The notes beneath the pieces were generated by a model. That model saw only the letters and a list, made by a program, of their open reading frames with translations. It was not told the origin of the DNA and searched no databases. A program made the position numbers and the translations under genes. A stretch of 39,993 nt of DNA from Streptomyces globisporus (lineage in GTDB: Bacteria > Actinomycetota > Actinomycetes > Streptomycetales > Streptomycetaceae), in NCBI RefSeq assembly GCF_003501885.1, contig NZ_QWFA01000091.1, forward strand, positions 1 to 39,993. The letters are read 5' to 3'. This document shows, piece by piece, positions 16,471-24,772 of this stretch. Every line of letters begins with the position of its first letter. Positions within the stretch are counted from its first letter, which is position 1.

Positions 16471-17196
16471 TCAGGCCGGCCGTACGCTCAGCTGACGGCC
16501 CGCTTCCCGGTAGCCCAGCGCCCGCGCGACCCGGCGGGACGCGTGCGGCCGGGCCCGCCACTGCGGCAACAGCCCGGCGGCGAGGGCGTGCTCGGTCGCG
16601 GCGTGCGCCACTTGCCGGGCGAGGCCCCGGCCCCGCGCATCCGGCGCGGTCAGTACACAGAGGTGCGCGGTGTCACGCGGCCAGTGCTCGTACCCCGCGG
16701 CGGCGAGCACCTCGGTGCCGTTGCGGACGACGAACACCGGCGAGGTGACGTCCGCCAGCCCGCTCTCGCCCGCGTCCGACGGGCCCGCCTCCGCCAACAG
16801 CGCCCGTAACGCGGCATGTTCGGCGGCCAGGCACGTGGTCGGGGCCGCGGTTCGTCCGACCGGGCGGAGGGCGTCCTGGGCCAGGTACCCCAGGACAGCC
16901 GGGCCGAGCGTGTCGGCAACCGGCAGCAGTCGGACCACGGTGGCCGGGTCGGTGAGCGCGGCCGCGCTCAGGCCGGTCAGCGCGGAGCGTACGGAATCCG
17001 CGGCGCGGTCCGTCGGCGTGGTGATCAGCGCCGCGTCCCCGACCGTCACCACCCCCACCCAGGACGGCGGGGCGAGGGCCGAGTCCGGGGAGACAAGGAC
17101 CGTCGGGCGGCCGGGAGTTCCGAAGACGGTGCCCGGTGCGGCCGCCAGCTCCTGCCACAGCGCGCGGGCCCGCGAGACGAGCGAATCCATCGGCAT
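16471..17196 (-). CDS. GNAT-family acetyltransferase
   Basis: 241 aa. The C-terminal half (about 125-235) is a GNAT domain: PVFVVRNGTEVLAAAGYEHW, then the acetyl-CoA binding stretch LCVLTAPDARGRGLARQVAHAATEHAL and the last strand RVARALGYREAGRQLSV. The N-terminal half (about 1-120) has no clear motif and may be a divergent first GNAT-like domain, a layout common in actinobacterial FR47-like proteins. Substrate unknown. The start could be the ATG at 17196 or the one two codons later. Divergent from the P450 gene at 17418. Confidence 0.85.
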   Translation of the reverse strand: MPMDSLVSRARALWQELAAAPGTVFGTPGRPTVLVSPDSALAPPSWVGVVTVGDAALITTPTDRAADSVRSALTGLSAAALTDPATVVRLLPVADTLGPAVLGYLAQDALRPVGRTAAPTTCLAAEHAALRALLAEAGPSDAGESGLADVTSPVFVVRNGTEVLAAAGYEHWPRDTAHLCVLTAPDARGRGLARQVAHAATEHALAAGLLPQWRARPHASRRVARALGYREAGRQLSVRPA

Positions 17197-17345
17197 GGCG
17201 GGATTCTCGCACGGGGACGGAACTCCGCCCGCAATCCCTGTTCGAATCCGCAGGCGGCTGCGGCTACCCTCGACAACTCGCCCACTCCGTAAGGCGTCTG
17301 ACGGAATCCGGCCACGCCCCGCCGATGCCCCTGGTGGAGTGCTGC

Positions 17346-17372
17346 CCCCATCCTGTTCGATGGGGTTCGAAC
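17346..17372. promoter_or_regulatory. Inverted repeats upstream of the stand-alone P450
   Basis: CCCCAT (17346-17351) pairs with ATGGGG (17360-17365) over an 8-nt loop, and the palindrome GTTCGAAC (17365-17372) abuts it. They lie 46-72 nt before the P450 start, in the 221-bp divergent gap, and could be an operator or a leader hairpin. Nothing else is recognised in this gap. Confidence 0.3.
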
Positions 17373-17417
17373 GGTCGCGCGTCGGCAGTGGCGCGCCCCA
17401 GGGAGCGGAGTTCCTCG

Positions 17418-18785
17418 ATGTCCACGCAGACCGGTCCGGCGCTCGGCACCCCGCCTCGCGGCCACGCGTTCACGCCGGGGCCCAAGGGGCTGCCTCTGGT
17501 GGGGAACCTGCCGCAGTTCGGGAAGAACCCGTTGGCCTTCTTCGAACTCCTGGGCGGGCAGGGGGACATGGTGCGCTGGCGGTTCGGCCGCAAGCGGTGC
17601 GTCTTCCTCTCCGACCCCGACTGCATAGGCGAGTTGCTCACCGAGACGGAACACACCTTCGACCAGCCGGAGCTCGGTATCGCCTTCCGTACGGTGCTGG
17701 GCAACGGGATGCTCGTGGCGCGGGGCCGGGAGTGGCGGCGCAAACGCTCGCTGGTGCAGCCCTCGGTGCGGCCCAAGCAGGTCAAGTCGTACGCGGCCAC
17801 GATGACGGACTCGGCGGTGGAACTGGCGGACCGCTGGTCGGACGGCCAGCGGATCGACGTCAAGCAGGAGATGTCCGCGCTGACGCAGAGGATCGCCGTG
17901 CGCACGATCTTCGGGGTGGACACCCCGGCGGACTCCGAGGCGATGGGCCGGGCGATGGACGTCGCCCAGATGGAGATCGGCAAGGAGTTCGCCGGGATCG
18001 GCGCGCTGCTCCCCGACTGGGTGCCGACACCGGGCCGGATGCGCATCAAGAAGGCCGCCGCCGTCATCGACGCCGAGGTGGGCCGGGTCGTCGCCCGGCT
18101 CCGGGACGGCGAGGAGGAACGCCCCGACCTGCTCAGCCGGTTGCTGACCGCGGTCGACGAGAGCGGCACGCACCTCAGCGACGACGAGATCCGCGACGAG
18201 ACGGTCACGCTGTACATCGGCGGTCACGAGACGACGAGTACGACGCTGGTGTGGGCGTGGTATCTGCTCGGCCGCAACCCCCGGGTGTGCGACGCGCTCG
18301 CCGAGGAGCTGGACCGGGTGCTCGGCGACCGGGAGCCCGGCTTCGAGGACTACGCCCGGCTGACGTACACCCAGGCCGTGGTGAAGGAGACCCTGCGGCT
18401 GTACCCGGCGGTCTGGCTGATCACCGGGATCGCGAAGGAAGGGGCGACGATCGGGGGGCTGCCGATCGAGGAGGGCACCCGGGTGTGGAGCAGCCAGTGG
18501 GCCACCCAGCGCGACGCGCGGTGGTTCCCGGAGCCGGAGGAGTTCCGGCCCGAGCGCTGGGACGCCACGGGTGGCGACGAGATCCCGGAGTACGCGTGGT
18601 TCCCGTTCGGCGGCGGACCCCGGGTCTGCATCGGGACGCGCTTCGCGATGGTGGAGGCCGTCCTCCTGCTGGCGGTGCTGGCCCGCCGCTTCACCCTGGA
18701 CGTCGACCCGGGCGAGATCACGCCCGTGACGGGTCTGACGCTCCAGCCGGACCGGGACGTCACGGCGACGGTCCGGGCGCGGTAG
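17418..18785 (+). CDS. Stand-alone cytochrome P450 (CYP4/CYP102-like class)
   Basis: 455-aa monooxygenase with every canonical motif: I-helix GGHETT (268-273), K-helix ETLR (324-327), PERW (378-381) and haem loop FGGGPRVCIG (397-406, Cys404). The N-terminal PGPKGLPLVGNLPQFGKNPLAFF is the proline-rich hinge of the CYP4/CYP102-like branch, not the shorter form of most Streptomyces P450s; there is no membrane anchor. ATG at 17418 has GGAG 7 nt upstream; the open frame extends further but without start signals. No ferredoxin or reductase gene is near, so electron partners must be encoded elsewhere. Substrate unknown; fatty acid- or terpene-like substrates are usual for this branch. Confidence 0.94.
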   Translation: MSTQTGPALGTPPRGHAFTPGPKGLPLVGNLPQFGKNPLAFFELLGGQGDMVRWRFGRKRCVFLSDPDCIGELLTETEHTFDQPELGIAFRTVLGNGMLVARGREWRRKRSLVQPSVRPKQVKSYAATMTDSAVELADRWSDGQRIDVKQEMSALTQRIAVRTIFGVDTPADSEAMGRAMDVAQMEIGKEFAGIGALLPDWVPTPGRMRIKKAAAVIDAEVGRVVARLRDGEEERPDLLSRLLTAVDESGTHLSDDEIRDETVTLYIGGHETTSTTLVWAWYLLGRNPRVCDALAEELDRVLGDREPGFEDYARLTYTQAVVKETLRLYPAVWLITGIAKEGATIGGLPIEEGTRVWSSQWATQRDARWFPEPEEFRPERWDATGGDEIPEYAWFPFGGGPRVCIGTRFAMVEAVLLLAVLARRFTLDVDPGEITPVTGLTLQPDRDVTATVRAR

Positions 18786-18799
18786 TAGCGGGACGGCAA

Positions 18800-18929
18800 G
18801 GCGCCCGGCTCCTCGGGAGAGGGGCCGGGCGCCGGGCGCACATCGGTCGGCGCCCGGCTCCTCGGGAGAGGGGCCGGGCGCCGGGCGCACATCGGTCGGC
18901 GCCCGGCTCGTCTCAAGGAGCCGGGCGCC
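18800..18929. terminator. Three tandem hairpins between convergent genes
   Basis: Stem GGCGCCCGGC / GCCGGGCGCC occurs at 18800-18809/18824-18833 and again at 18849-18858/18873-18882. A third hairpin with a perfect 12-bp stem (GGCGCCCGGCTC at 18898-18909, complement at 18918-18929) ends 9 nt before the stop of the binding-protein gene. Being symmetric, it can stop both the P450 and the bet operon transcripts. Confidence 0.85.
18801..18909. repeat. Exact 49-bp tandem duplication with a partial third copy
   Basis: Unit 18801-18849 is repeated without mismatch at 18850-18898, and the first 11 nt recur at 18899-18909. Each unit carries one hairpin of the terminator cluster. Confidence 0.95.
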
Positions 18930-18937
18930 GGAGCGGG

Positions 18938-19912
18938 TCAGCCCGTGGGCAGCCACTTCTTCCAGACGTCCGGGTGGCGCTCGATCCAGCGCTTCGCCGC
19001 CTCCTGGGGGGTGAGCTTCTGCGAGGCGATCATCTCGGACACCTCGTTCTGGTCCTTCTCCGACCAGTGGAACTTCTTCAGGAACGCGGACGCGTCCCCG
19101 CCGCGCTCGGCGAAGTCGGCGTTGAGGAACTTCTGCAGCGGCGTCGTCGGGTACGCGCAGTCGATGTCCTTCGGGTCCTTGGCCGCGCACTCGTCCGTGT
19201 ACTCGGGAAGCTTCACCTCGACCATCGGCACCTCGTTGAACAGCCACTGCGGCTGGTACCAGTAGCTGAGGAAGGGCTTCTTCTCCTTGGCGAACTGCTG
19301 GATCTGGGTGATCTGGGCCGCCTCGGAGCCGGCGAAGACCACCTTGTAGTCCAGGTCCAGGTTCTTCACCAGGGCCACGTCGTTGGTGACGTAGGACGGC
19401 GAGCCGTCCATCAGCTGGCCCTTGCCGCCGCTCTCGGCGGTCTTCAGCTCGTCCGCGAACTTGTTGAGGTTCTGCCAGTCGGTGACCTCGGGGTTCTTGT
19501 CGGCCCAGTACTTCGGGACGTACCAGCCGATGTGGCCGGTGACGCCGAGGTCGCCGCCCCGGACGATGGTCTTCTTCTCGTCGATGTACAGCTTCTCCTG
19601 GTCCGGGTGGCCCCAGTCCTCCAGGATCGCGTCGACGCGGCCCTGGCTGAGTGCGTCCCAGGCGGGGACCTCGTCGGTCTGGACGAGGTCGACGCGGTAG
19701 CCGAGCTCCTCCTTGAGGAGCTGCTCGGCGACGGCGACGTTCGCCTGGGCGCCGACCCAGGACTGGACGGAGAGCGTCACCGTCTTGACCCCGGCGGGGG
19801 CCGCGAACGGGGAGGCCTGCTTGGTCATGTCGGCGGCGCCGCAGCCCGCCGTGGCGAGCAGGGCGGCGGCCGACGACAGCGCCGTGATCAGGCGCGTACG
19901 GGAGCGGTTCAT
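18938..19912 (-). CDS. Glycine betaine/choline ABC transporter substrate-binding lipoprotein
   Basis: 324 aa, OpuAC/ProX-type periplasmic-binding fold. A lipoprotein signal ends in LLATAGC (Cys24), so the protein is tethered outside the membrane. Typical segments are TVTLSVQSWVGAQANVAVAEQLLKEE, ILEDWGHPDQEKL and FLSYWYQPQWLFNE; the Trp/Tyr residues here are candidates for the aromatic cage that holds a quaternary ammonium group. It is the last gene of the bet operon, starting 1 nt after the permease stop. Choline or glycine betaine is the likely ligand; the sequence alone does not choose between them. Confidence 0.93.
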   Translation of the reverse strand: MNRSRTRLITALSSAAALLATAGCGAADMTKQASPFAAPAGVKTVTLSVQSWVGAQANVAVAEQLLKEELGYRVDLVQTDEVPAWDALSQGRVDAILEDWGHPDQEKLYIDEKKTIVRGGDLGVTGHIGWYVPKYWADKNPEVTDWQNLNKFADELKTAESGGKGQLMDGSPSYVTNDVALVKNLDLDYKVVFAGSEAAQITQIQQFAKEKKPFLSYWYQPQWLFNEVPMVEVKLPEYTDECAAKDPKDIDCAYPTTPLQKFLNADFAERGGDASAFLKKFHWSEKDQNEVSEMIASQKLTPQEAAKRWIERHPDVWKKWLPTG

Positions 19913-19913
19913 C

Positions 19914-21899
19914 TCAGCTCTCCTGTCGCTGGCGGCGGGTGGTGGGCTGGGTGACCCGGTCGAGCATCAGGCCGAGGCAGACGATCGCCGCTCCGGCGAC
20001 GAGGCCGGTGGCCAGATCGCCCTGGGCAAGGCCGAGGACGACCTCGTAACCGAGGGCGCCGGAGCCGACGAGTCCGCCGATGATGACGACGGCGAGGACC
20101 AGCACGACCGCCTGGTTGACGGCGAGCAGCAGGGAGGGCCTGGCCAGCGGGATCTGCACCTGGCGCAGTTGCTGGCCCGGCGTCGCGCCGAGGGAGCGCG
20201 CGCCTTCCATCGCCGCCGGGTCGACGCCCCGCAGCCCCTGGGTGGTGATGCGGATGACGGCGGGCAGCGCGTAGACGACCGCGGCCGCCGCGGCGGGGGC
20301 GCGGCCGACGCCGAACAGGGCGACGACGGGGATCAGGTAGACGAACTGCGGCATGGTCTGGAAGACGTCCAGGACCGGGCGCAACAGCCTCTCCAGGCGT
20401 TCGCTGCGGGCCGCGCCGACCGCGACGCCGAAGCCGATGACCAGGGTGACGGCGACGGCGGCGAGGACCTGGCTGAGGGTGTCCATCGACGGCTCCCACA
20501 CGCCGAGTACGCCGATCGCGGCCATGGCGAGGACGGCGGTGGCGGCGGTGCGCCAGGTGCCGATGGTCCAGGCGAGGGCGGCGACGATCAGCAGCACCGA
20601 CCACCAGGGCAGGCCGGTGAGGCCGCTGCGCAGCGGGTTGAGGACGCCGCTGGTGAAGTGGGAGGCGAGGTCGGCGGTGCCGCCGACGACGGGGACCCCG
20701 GTGTAGAGGTGGTCGACCATCCAGTCCTTGGCGGTGTTGACCGGTCCGGCGATGGCCACGGTCAGGTCGTCGGGCCAGACCTGGCCGTCGGCCGCCCGTC
20801 CGGCTACGGCGACGGCCGCGGTGACCGCGGCGGCCAGGGACCAGCCGCGCCGGCCGCGCAGCAGGGCCGGGCCGGTGGGATCGGCGCCGATGCGGCGTCC
20901 CGCAGCCTCGGTCGTACGGTCCAGGACGACGGCCAGCAGCACGATCGGGATGCCCGCGGCGAGGGCGGCGCCGACGTCCACCGAGGACAGCGCCTGGTAG
21001 ACGCGGTCGCCGAGGCCGCCCGCGCCGATCACGGAAGCGATGACGGCCATGGAGAGCGCCATCATGATGGTCTGGTTCAGTCCGAGGAGGAGTTCCTTGC
21101 GGGCCAGCGGGAGCCGGGCGCTCAGCAGCCGCTGCCGTCCGGTCGCGCCGAGCGAGGTGACGGCCTCCATGACGCCGCTGGCCGCGCCGCGCAGGCCGAG
21201 CGCGGTCAGCCGGGCCATCGGCGGCGCCGCGTACACGACGGTGGCGAGAACGGCACCGGGCACGCCGATGCCGAACACCAGCACCACCGGCAGCAGATAG
21301 GCGAAGGCGGGCAGCACCTGCATGGTGTCGAGCACCGGGCGCAGGATGCGGAACACACGGTCGGAGAGCCCGCCGGCGAGGCCCAGGAGCAGTCCCAGCA
21401 CCACGGAGGCGAGGACGGCGACGACCATCAGCGCGAGCGTCTGCATGGTCGGCACCCACATGCCGAGCAGCCCGCAGAGCAGGAACGACACGCCTGCGGT
21501 GAGGGCGAGCCGGAGCCCGGCGACGCGCCAGGCGAGGGCGGCGGCGAACACGGTGACGCCGGCCCAGCCGAGCGCCAGGAGGACCAGATAGACGCCGCGT
21601 ACGGAGAGGACGACGGCGTTGCTGATGTGGCCGAAGAAGTAGAGGAACAGCGGGTGGCTGTCGCGGTTGGAGACGATCCAGTCCGTGACCTCGCCGAGCG
21701 GGGCGGAGAGGTCGGCGGTCAGCGCCTCGGGCCAGATCCCACCGCCCCAGCGGCCGTGCACGACGGGCACGACGACGGCGGCGACGAGCGCGAGCAGCAG
21801 GAGCTTCGCGGCGGCGGGGCGGTCGCGGAGGGTGGCCAGCGGCCCCCGGCGCGCGCCCGCCGCGGCGGGGCGGGCCGAGGTGGCCTGTGCGGTGGCCAT
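19914..21899 (-). CDS. Fused double-domain betaine/choline ABC permease
   Basis: 661 aa containing two ProW/OpuAB-type permease domains in one chain. The first EAA-loop region is around LTALGLRGAASGVMEAVTSLGATGRQ with LLPVVLVFGIG before it; the second copy has RITTQGLRGVDPAAMEGARSLGATPGQQ with LIPVVALFGVG before it. The chain therefore supplies both halves of the membrane channel. About 12-14 helices are expected. The start ATG (21899) overlaps the ATPase stop as TGATG; a longer open frame reaching back to 23063 is only a shadow inside the ATPase gene. Confidence 0.93.
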   Translation of the reverse strand: MATAQATSARPAAAGARRGPLATLRDRPAAAKLLLLALVAAVVVPVVHGRWGGGIWPEALTADLSAPLGEVTDWIVSNRDSHPLFLYFFGHISNAVVLSVRGVYLVLLALGWAGVTVFAAALAWRVAGLRLALTAGVSFLLCGLLGMWVPTMQTLALMVVAVLASVVLGLLLGLAGGLSDRVFRILRPVLDTMQVLPAFAYLLPVVLVFGIGVPGAVLATVVYAAPPMARLTALGLRGAASGVMEAVTSLGATGRQRLLSARLPLARKELLLGLNQTIMMALSMAVIASVIGAGGLGDRVYQALSSVDVGAALAAGIPIVLLAVVLDRTTEAAGRRIGADPTGPALLRGRRGWSLAAAVTAAVAVAGRAADGQVWPDDLTVAIAGPVNTAKDWMVDHLYTGVPVVGGTADLASHFTSGVLNPLRSGLTGLPWWSVLLIVAALAWTIGTWRTAATAVLAMAAIGVLGVWEPSMDTLSQVLAAVAVTLVIGFGVAVGAARSERLERLLRPVLDVFQTMPQFVYLIPVVALFGVGRAPAAAAAVVYALPAVIRITTQGLRGVDPAAMEGARSLGATPGQQLRQVQIPLARPSLLLAVNQAVVLVLAVVIIGGLVGSGALGYEVVLGLAQGDLATGLVAGAAIVCLGLMLDRVTQPTTRRQRQES

Positions 21900-23056
21900 C
21901 AGGCGGTCACCTCGCGGGAACCGTCCGGTGCGTCGTCGGGGGTGCCGGAGGCCTCCGGAGCGACGGAAGCGGTCGTTCCGGCGACGACGTCGAGCAGGCA
22001 CGCGTGGTCGACGACGCCGACGAGCCGGCCGCCGTCCATCACCCGGGCGACGGGGTCGCCGGAGCGGGAGACCGCTTCGATGGCCTCGGAGACGGTGGCG
22101 TCGGGGCGTACGGCGGGGCCGCGCTCGCTCTCCCCGGCGAGCGCGGGCCGCATGGCGGTGGCGACGGTGAGGACCTGCTCGCGCGGGACGTCGCGGACGA
22201 ACTCGCGGACGTAGTCGTCGGCGGGCGAGCCCACGATCTCCTCGGGGGTGCCGAGCTGGACGATGCCGCCGTCGCGCATGAGCGCGATCCGGGTGCCCAG
22301 GCGCAGGGCCTCGCTGAGGTCGTGGGTGATGAAGACCATGGTGCGGCCCTCCTCGCGGTGCAGCCGGACCACCTCGTCCTGCATCTCGCGGCGGATCAGC
22401 GGGTCCAGGGCGCTGAACGGCTCGTCGAAGAGGAGGACGGACGGGTCGACGGCGAGCGCGCGGGCGAGCCCGACGCGCTGCTGTTGACCGCCGGAGAGCT
22501 GGGACGGGCGGCGGTCCTCCAGACCGTCGAGACCGACCTTTGCCACCAACTCGGCCGCCTTGGCGCGGCGTTCGGCCTTGCTCAGGCCCTGGATCTCCAG
22601 GCCGTAGGCGACGTTGTCCAACACCGTACGGTGCGGCAGCAGTCCGAAGTGCTGGAAGACCATCGCGGTGCGGTGGCGGCGCAGTTCGCGCAACCGGGAG
22701 CGGTCCATCGCGAGGACGTCCTCGCCGTCGATGGCGAGGGTGCCGCTGGTGGGCTCGATCAGCCGGGTCAGACAGCGTACGAGGGTCGACTTGCCGGAGC
22801 CCGACAGGCCCATGACCACGAACACCTCGCCCTTGCGGACGTCGAAGGAGACGTCGCGTACGGCGGCGGTGCAGCCGGTGGCCTCGCGGAGTTCGGCGGG
22901 CGGGAGCGCGGCGTGCTCGCTGCCCGGGATGCGGTCGGCCTTGGGGCCGAAGACCTTCCAGAGGTTGCGTACGGAGAACACCGGGTTCTCGTCGGTTCCG
23001 GTGGCTCCGGTGTTCCCGGAGGGCTCGGTGGCCTTGAGGGTCTCGGTTCCGGTCAT
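21899..23056 (-). CDS. Glycine betaine/choline ABC transporter ATPase with CBS region
   Basis: 385 aa, ProV/OpuAA-type. Walker [10 protein letters not shown] (83-91), signature LSGGQQQR (187-194), Walker B VLLFDEP (207-213) and the switch His in FITHDLSEA are all present. The family hallmark of an extended N-terminus before Walker A is seen (about 80 residues). The C-terminal part (about 290-360, [15 protein letters not shown] ... [15 protein letters not shown]) resembles a CBS domain, which in OpuA senses ionic strength. Its ATG overlaps the stop of the GMC oxidase gene (ATGA) and its stop overlaps the permease start. Confidence 0.95.
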   Translation of the reverse strand: MTGTETLKATEPSGNTGATGTDENPVFSVRNLWKVFGPKADRIPGSEHAALPPAELREATGCTAAVRDVSFDVRKGEVFVVMGLSGSGKSTLVRCLTRLIEPTSGTLAIDGEDVLAMDRSRLRELRRHRTAMVFQHFGLLPHRTVLDNVAYGLEIQGLSKAERRAKAAELVAKVGLDGLEDRRPSQLSGGQQQRVGLARALAVDPSVLLFDEPFSALDPLIRREMQDEVVRLHREEGRTMVFITHDLSEALRLGTRIALMRDGGIVQLGTPEEIVGSPADDYVREFVRDVPREQVLTVATAMRPALAGESERGPAVRPDATVSEAIEAVSRSGDPVARVMDGGRLVGVVDHACLLDVVAGTTASVAPEASGTPDDAPDGSREVTA

Positions 23057-24672
23057 CGGGCATCGCCTCCGGTGCTGGTGCTGGTTCCGGCGGTCGGCGC
23101 GGTGCCGCGCGCCTGGTCCGCGAGGAGTTCGGCGCACTTCTCGCCGACCATGAGGACGCCGATCATCGGGTTGACGGCGGGCATGGTCGGGAAGACGGAC
23201 GCGTCGGCGATCCGGATCCCCTCAAGGCCGCGGATACGCAACTGCGGGTCCACGACGGCCTCGTGGTCGTCGGTGGCGCCCATCCGGCAGGTGCCCGCCG
23301 GGTGGTAGACGGTGTGGGCGACCTTGCGGGCGTACTCGCTGAGGTCCTCGTCCGATGTGACCTCGGGGCCGGGGCAGACCTCGCGCTTGAGCCAGTGGGC
23401 CAGCGGCTCGGTGCGGGCGATCTCCCGGGCGAGCTTGATGCCGTCGACCAGGGTGCGGCCGTCGTAGTCGTCCTCGTCGGTGAAGTAGCGGAAGTCCAGG
23501 GCCGGCTTGGCCTCGGGGTCGGCGCTCGTGAGGTAGAGGCGGCCCCGGCTGCGCGGCTTGGGGATGTTCGGGGTCATCGACACGCCGTGCTCGGGCTTCT
23601 CGTAGCCGAGCCGCTCCGGATTGTCGGTGAAGGGGATCTGGTAGAAGTGGAACATCAGGTCCGGGCCCCGCGATTCGGGGTCACGGCGGACGAAGAGCCC
23701 CGCGTCGGAGTCCATCGCGGAGTTCTCCGGGATGGGCCCGTCGGTCTCCCAGACGATGACGGACTCGGGGTGGTCGAGCAGGTTCTCGCCGACGCCCGGG
23801 AGGTCGTGGCGGACGTCGATGCCCAGCGCCGCCAGGTCCTCGCGGGGGCCGATCCCGGAGTGCAGGAGCAGCCGGGGCGTGTCGACCGCGCCCGCGCAGA
23901 CGATGACTTCGCGGGCGGCGCGCAGCAGGATCTCCTCGCCGTCCTTCGTACGGACGTGGACGCCGGTGGCGCGGGTGCCGTCGAGCTCCAGGCGGTAGGC
24001 CCAGGTCTCCAGCAGGATACGGAGGTTGGGGCGGTCGTCGGCCTCGATGTGCGGGTGGAGGTAGGCCACCGACGCGGAGGAGCGCTTGTTGTTCTCGGGG
24101 TGGTAGGCGAGGTCGAAGAAGCCGACGCCCTCGTGGAACGGCTTGCTGTTGAAGCTGTCCACGCGCGGGACTCCGGCCGCCTCCTGGGCGGCGTCGACGA
24201 AGTCGCGGGCGATGGCGTTGCGGTCCTTCTCGTCGACCGGGACGATGTTGTTGCGCAGCTTGGCGAAGTACGGGTCCATCGCGGCCGCGCCCCAGCCCTC
24301 GGCGCCCGCCTCGGCCCACTCGTCCCAGTCGCCGGGCAGCGGCTTGAAGCTGATGAGCGTGTTGTGCGAGGAGCAGCCGCCCAGCACCCGGGCGCGGCTG
24401 TGCCGGATGTGGCTGTTGCCGCGCGGCTGTTCGGTGGTGGGGTAGTCGTAGTCGAGGTCGCCGCCGAGGAGGCCGAGCCAGCGGCGCAGGGTCAGCACGT
24501 CGTCGCGGTCGATGTCGGTGGGGCCGCCCTCGATGACCGTGACGGTCACGTCCGGGTCCTCGGTGAGCCGGGAGGCGATGACCGATCCGGCGGTGCCGCC
24601 GCCGACGATCACGTAGTCGGCCACGGGTCCTTCGGGGTCGGGGACGGCGGTGCTGCGGGGGGTGGAGGGCAT
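23053..24672 (-). CDS. GMC flavoenzyme, choline oxidase/dehydrogenase
   Basis: 539 aa. Oxidises choline to betaine aldehyde (and possibly on to betaine). FAD-binding [16 protein letters not shown] is near the N-terminus, then [14 protein letters not shown] (about 97-109), and the C-terminal active-site [13 protein letters not shown] (His457) and [17 protein letters not shown] (Asn501). The sequence reads closer to actinobacterial choline oxidase (CodA) than to E. coli BetA, and His103 matches the CodA histidine that carries covalent FAD. The residue two after it is Thr105 where CodA has Ser. ATG at 24672 has AAGGAG 9 nt upstream. Neighbours (betB-type dehydrogenase, betaine ABC transporter) fix the pathway. 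Confidence 0.9.
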   Translation of the reverse strand: MPSTPRSTAVPDPEGPVADYVIVGGGTAGSVIASRLTEDPDVTVTVIEGGPTDIDRDDVLTLRRWLGLLGGDLDYDYPTTEQPRGNSHIRHSRARVLGGCSSHNTLISFKPLPGDWDEWAEAGAEGWGAAAMDPYFAKLRNNIVPVDEKDRNAIARDFVDAAQEAAGVPRVDSFNSKPFHEGVGFFDLAYHPENNKRSSASVAYLHPHIEADDRPNLRILLETWAYRLELDGTRATGVHVRTKDGEEILLRAAREVIVCAGAVDTPRLLLHSGIGPREDLAALGIDVRHDLPGVGENLLDHPESVIVWETDGPIPENSAMDSDAGLFVRRDPESRGPDLMFHFYQIPFTDNPERLGYEKPEHGVSMTPNIPKPRSRGRLYLTSADPEAKPALDFRYFTDEDDYDGRTLVDGIKLAREIARTEPLAHWLKREVCPGPEVTSDEDLSEYARKVAHTVYHPAGTCRMGATDDHEAVVDPQLRIRGLEGIRIADASVFPTMPAVNPMIGVLMVGEKCAELLADQARGTAPTAGTSTSTGGDAR

Positions 24673-24730
24673 CGGTCACTGCTCCTTCTGCAAGGTTCGT
24701 GCGTGTACGTGGTGCTGCGAACAGCCGGGC

Positions 24731-24764
24731 GGGGCCGGGCGGTTACGGAAAGCGGCCCGGCCCC
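24731..24764 (-). terminator. Hairpin between betB and the choline oxidase gene
   Basis: Perfect 10-bp stem GGGGCCGGGC / GCCCGGCCCC with a 14-nt loop, 9 nt after the betB stop. Inside an otherwise tight operon it probably attenuates or protects transcripts instead of fully separating the genes. Confidence 0.6.
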
Positions 24765-24772
24765 AGCAGGCG

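Noticed and set aside
17346..17380. GGGGTTCGAAC resembles the T-arm of a tRNA or an att remnant
   Set aside because: No acceptor, D or anticodon arms can be folded around it and there is no integrase nearby; it is only a palindrome.
18801..18909. CRISPR-like array from the 49-bp repeat
   Set aside because: Units are directly abutting with no spacers, and each forms a terminator hairpin; no cas genes.
19914..23063. A single 1049-codon open frame on the minus strand
   Set aside because: Its first 388 codons run out of frame through the ABC ATPase gene and are Arg/Pro/His-rich, as expected of a GC-rich shadow. The permease starts at 21899.
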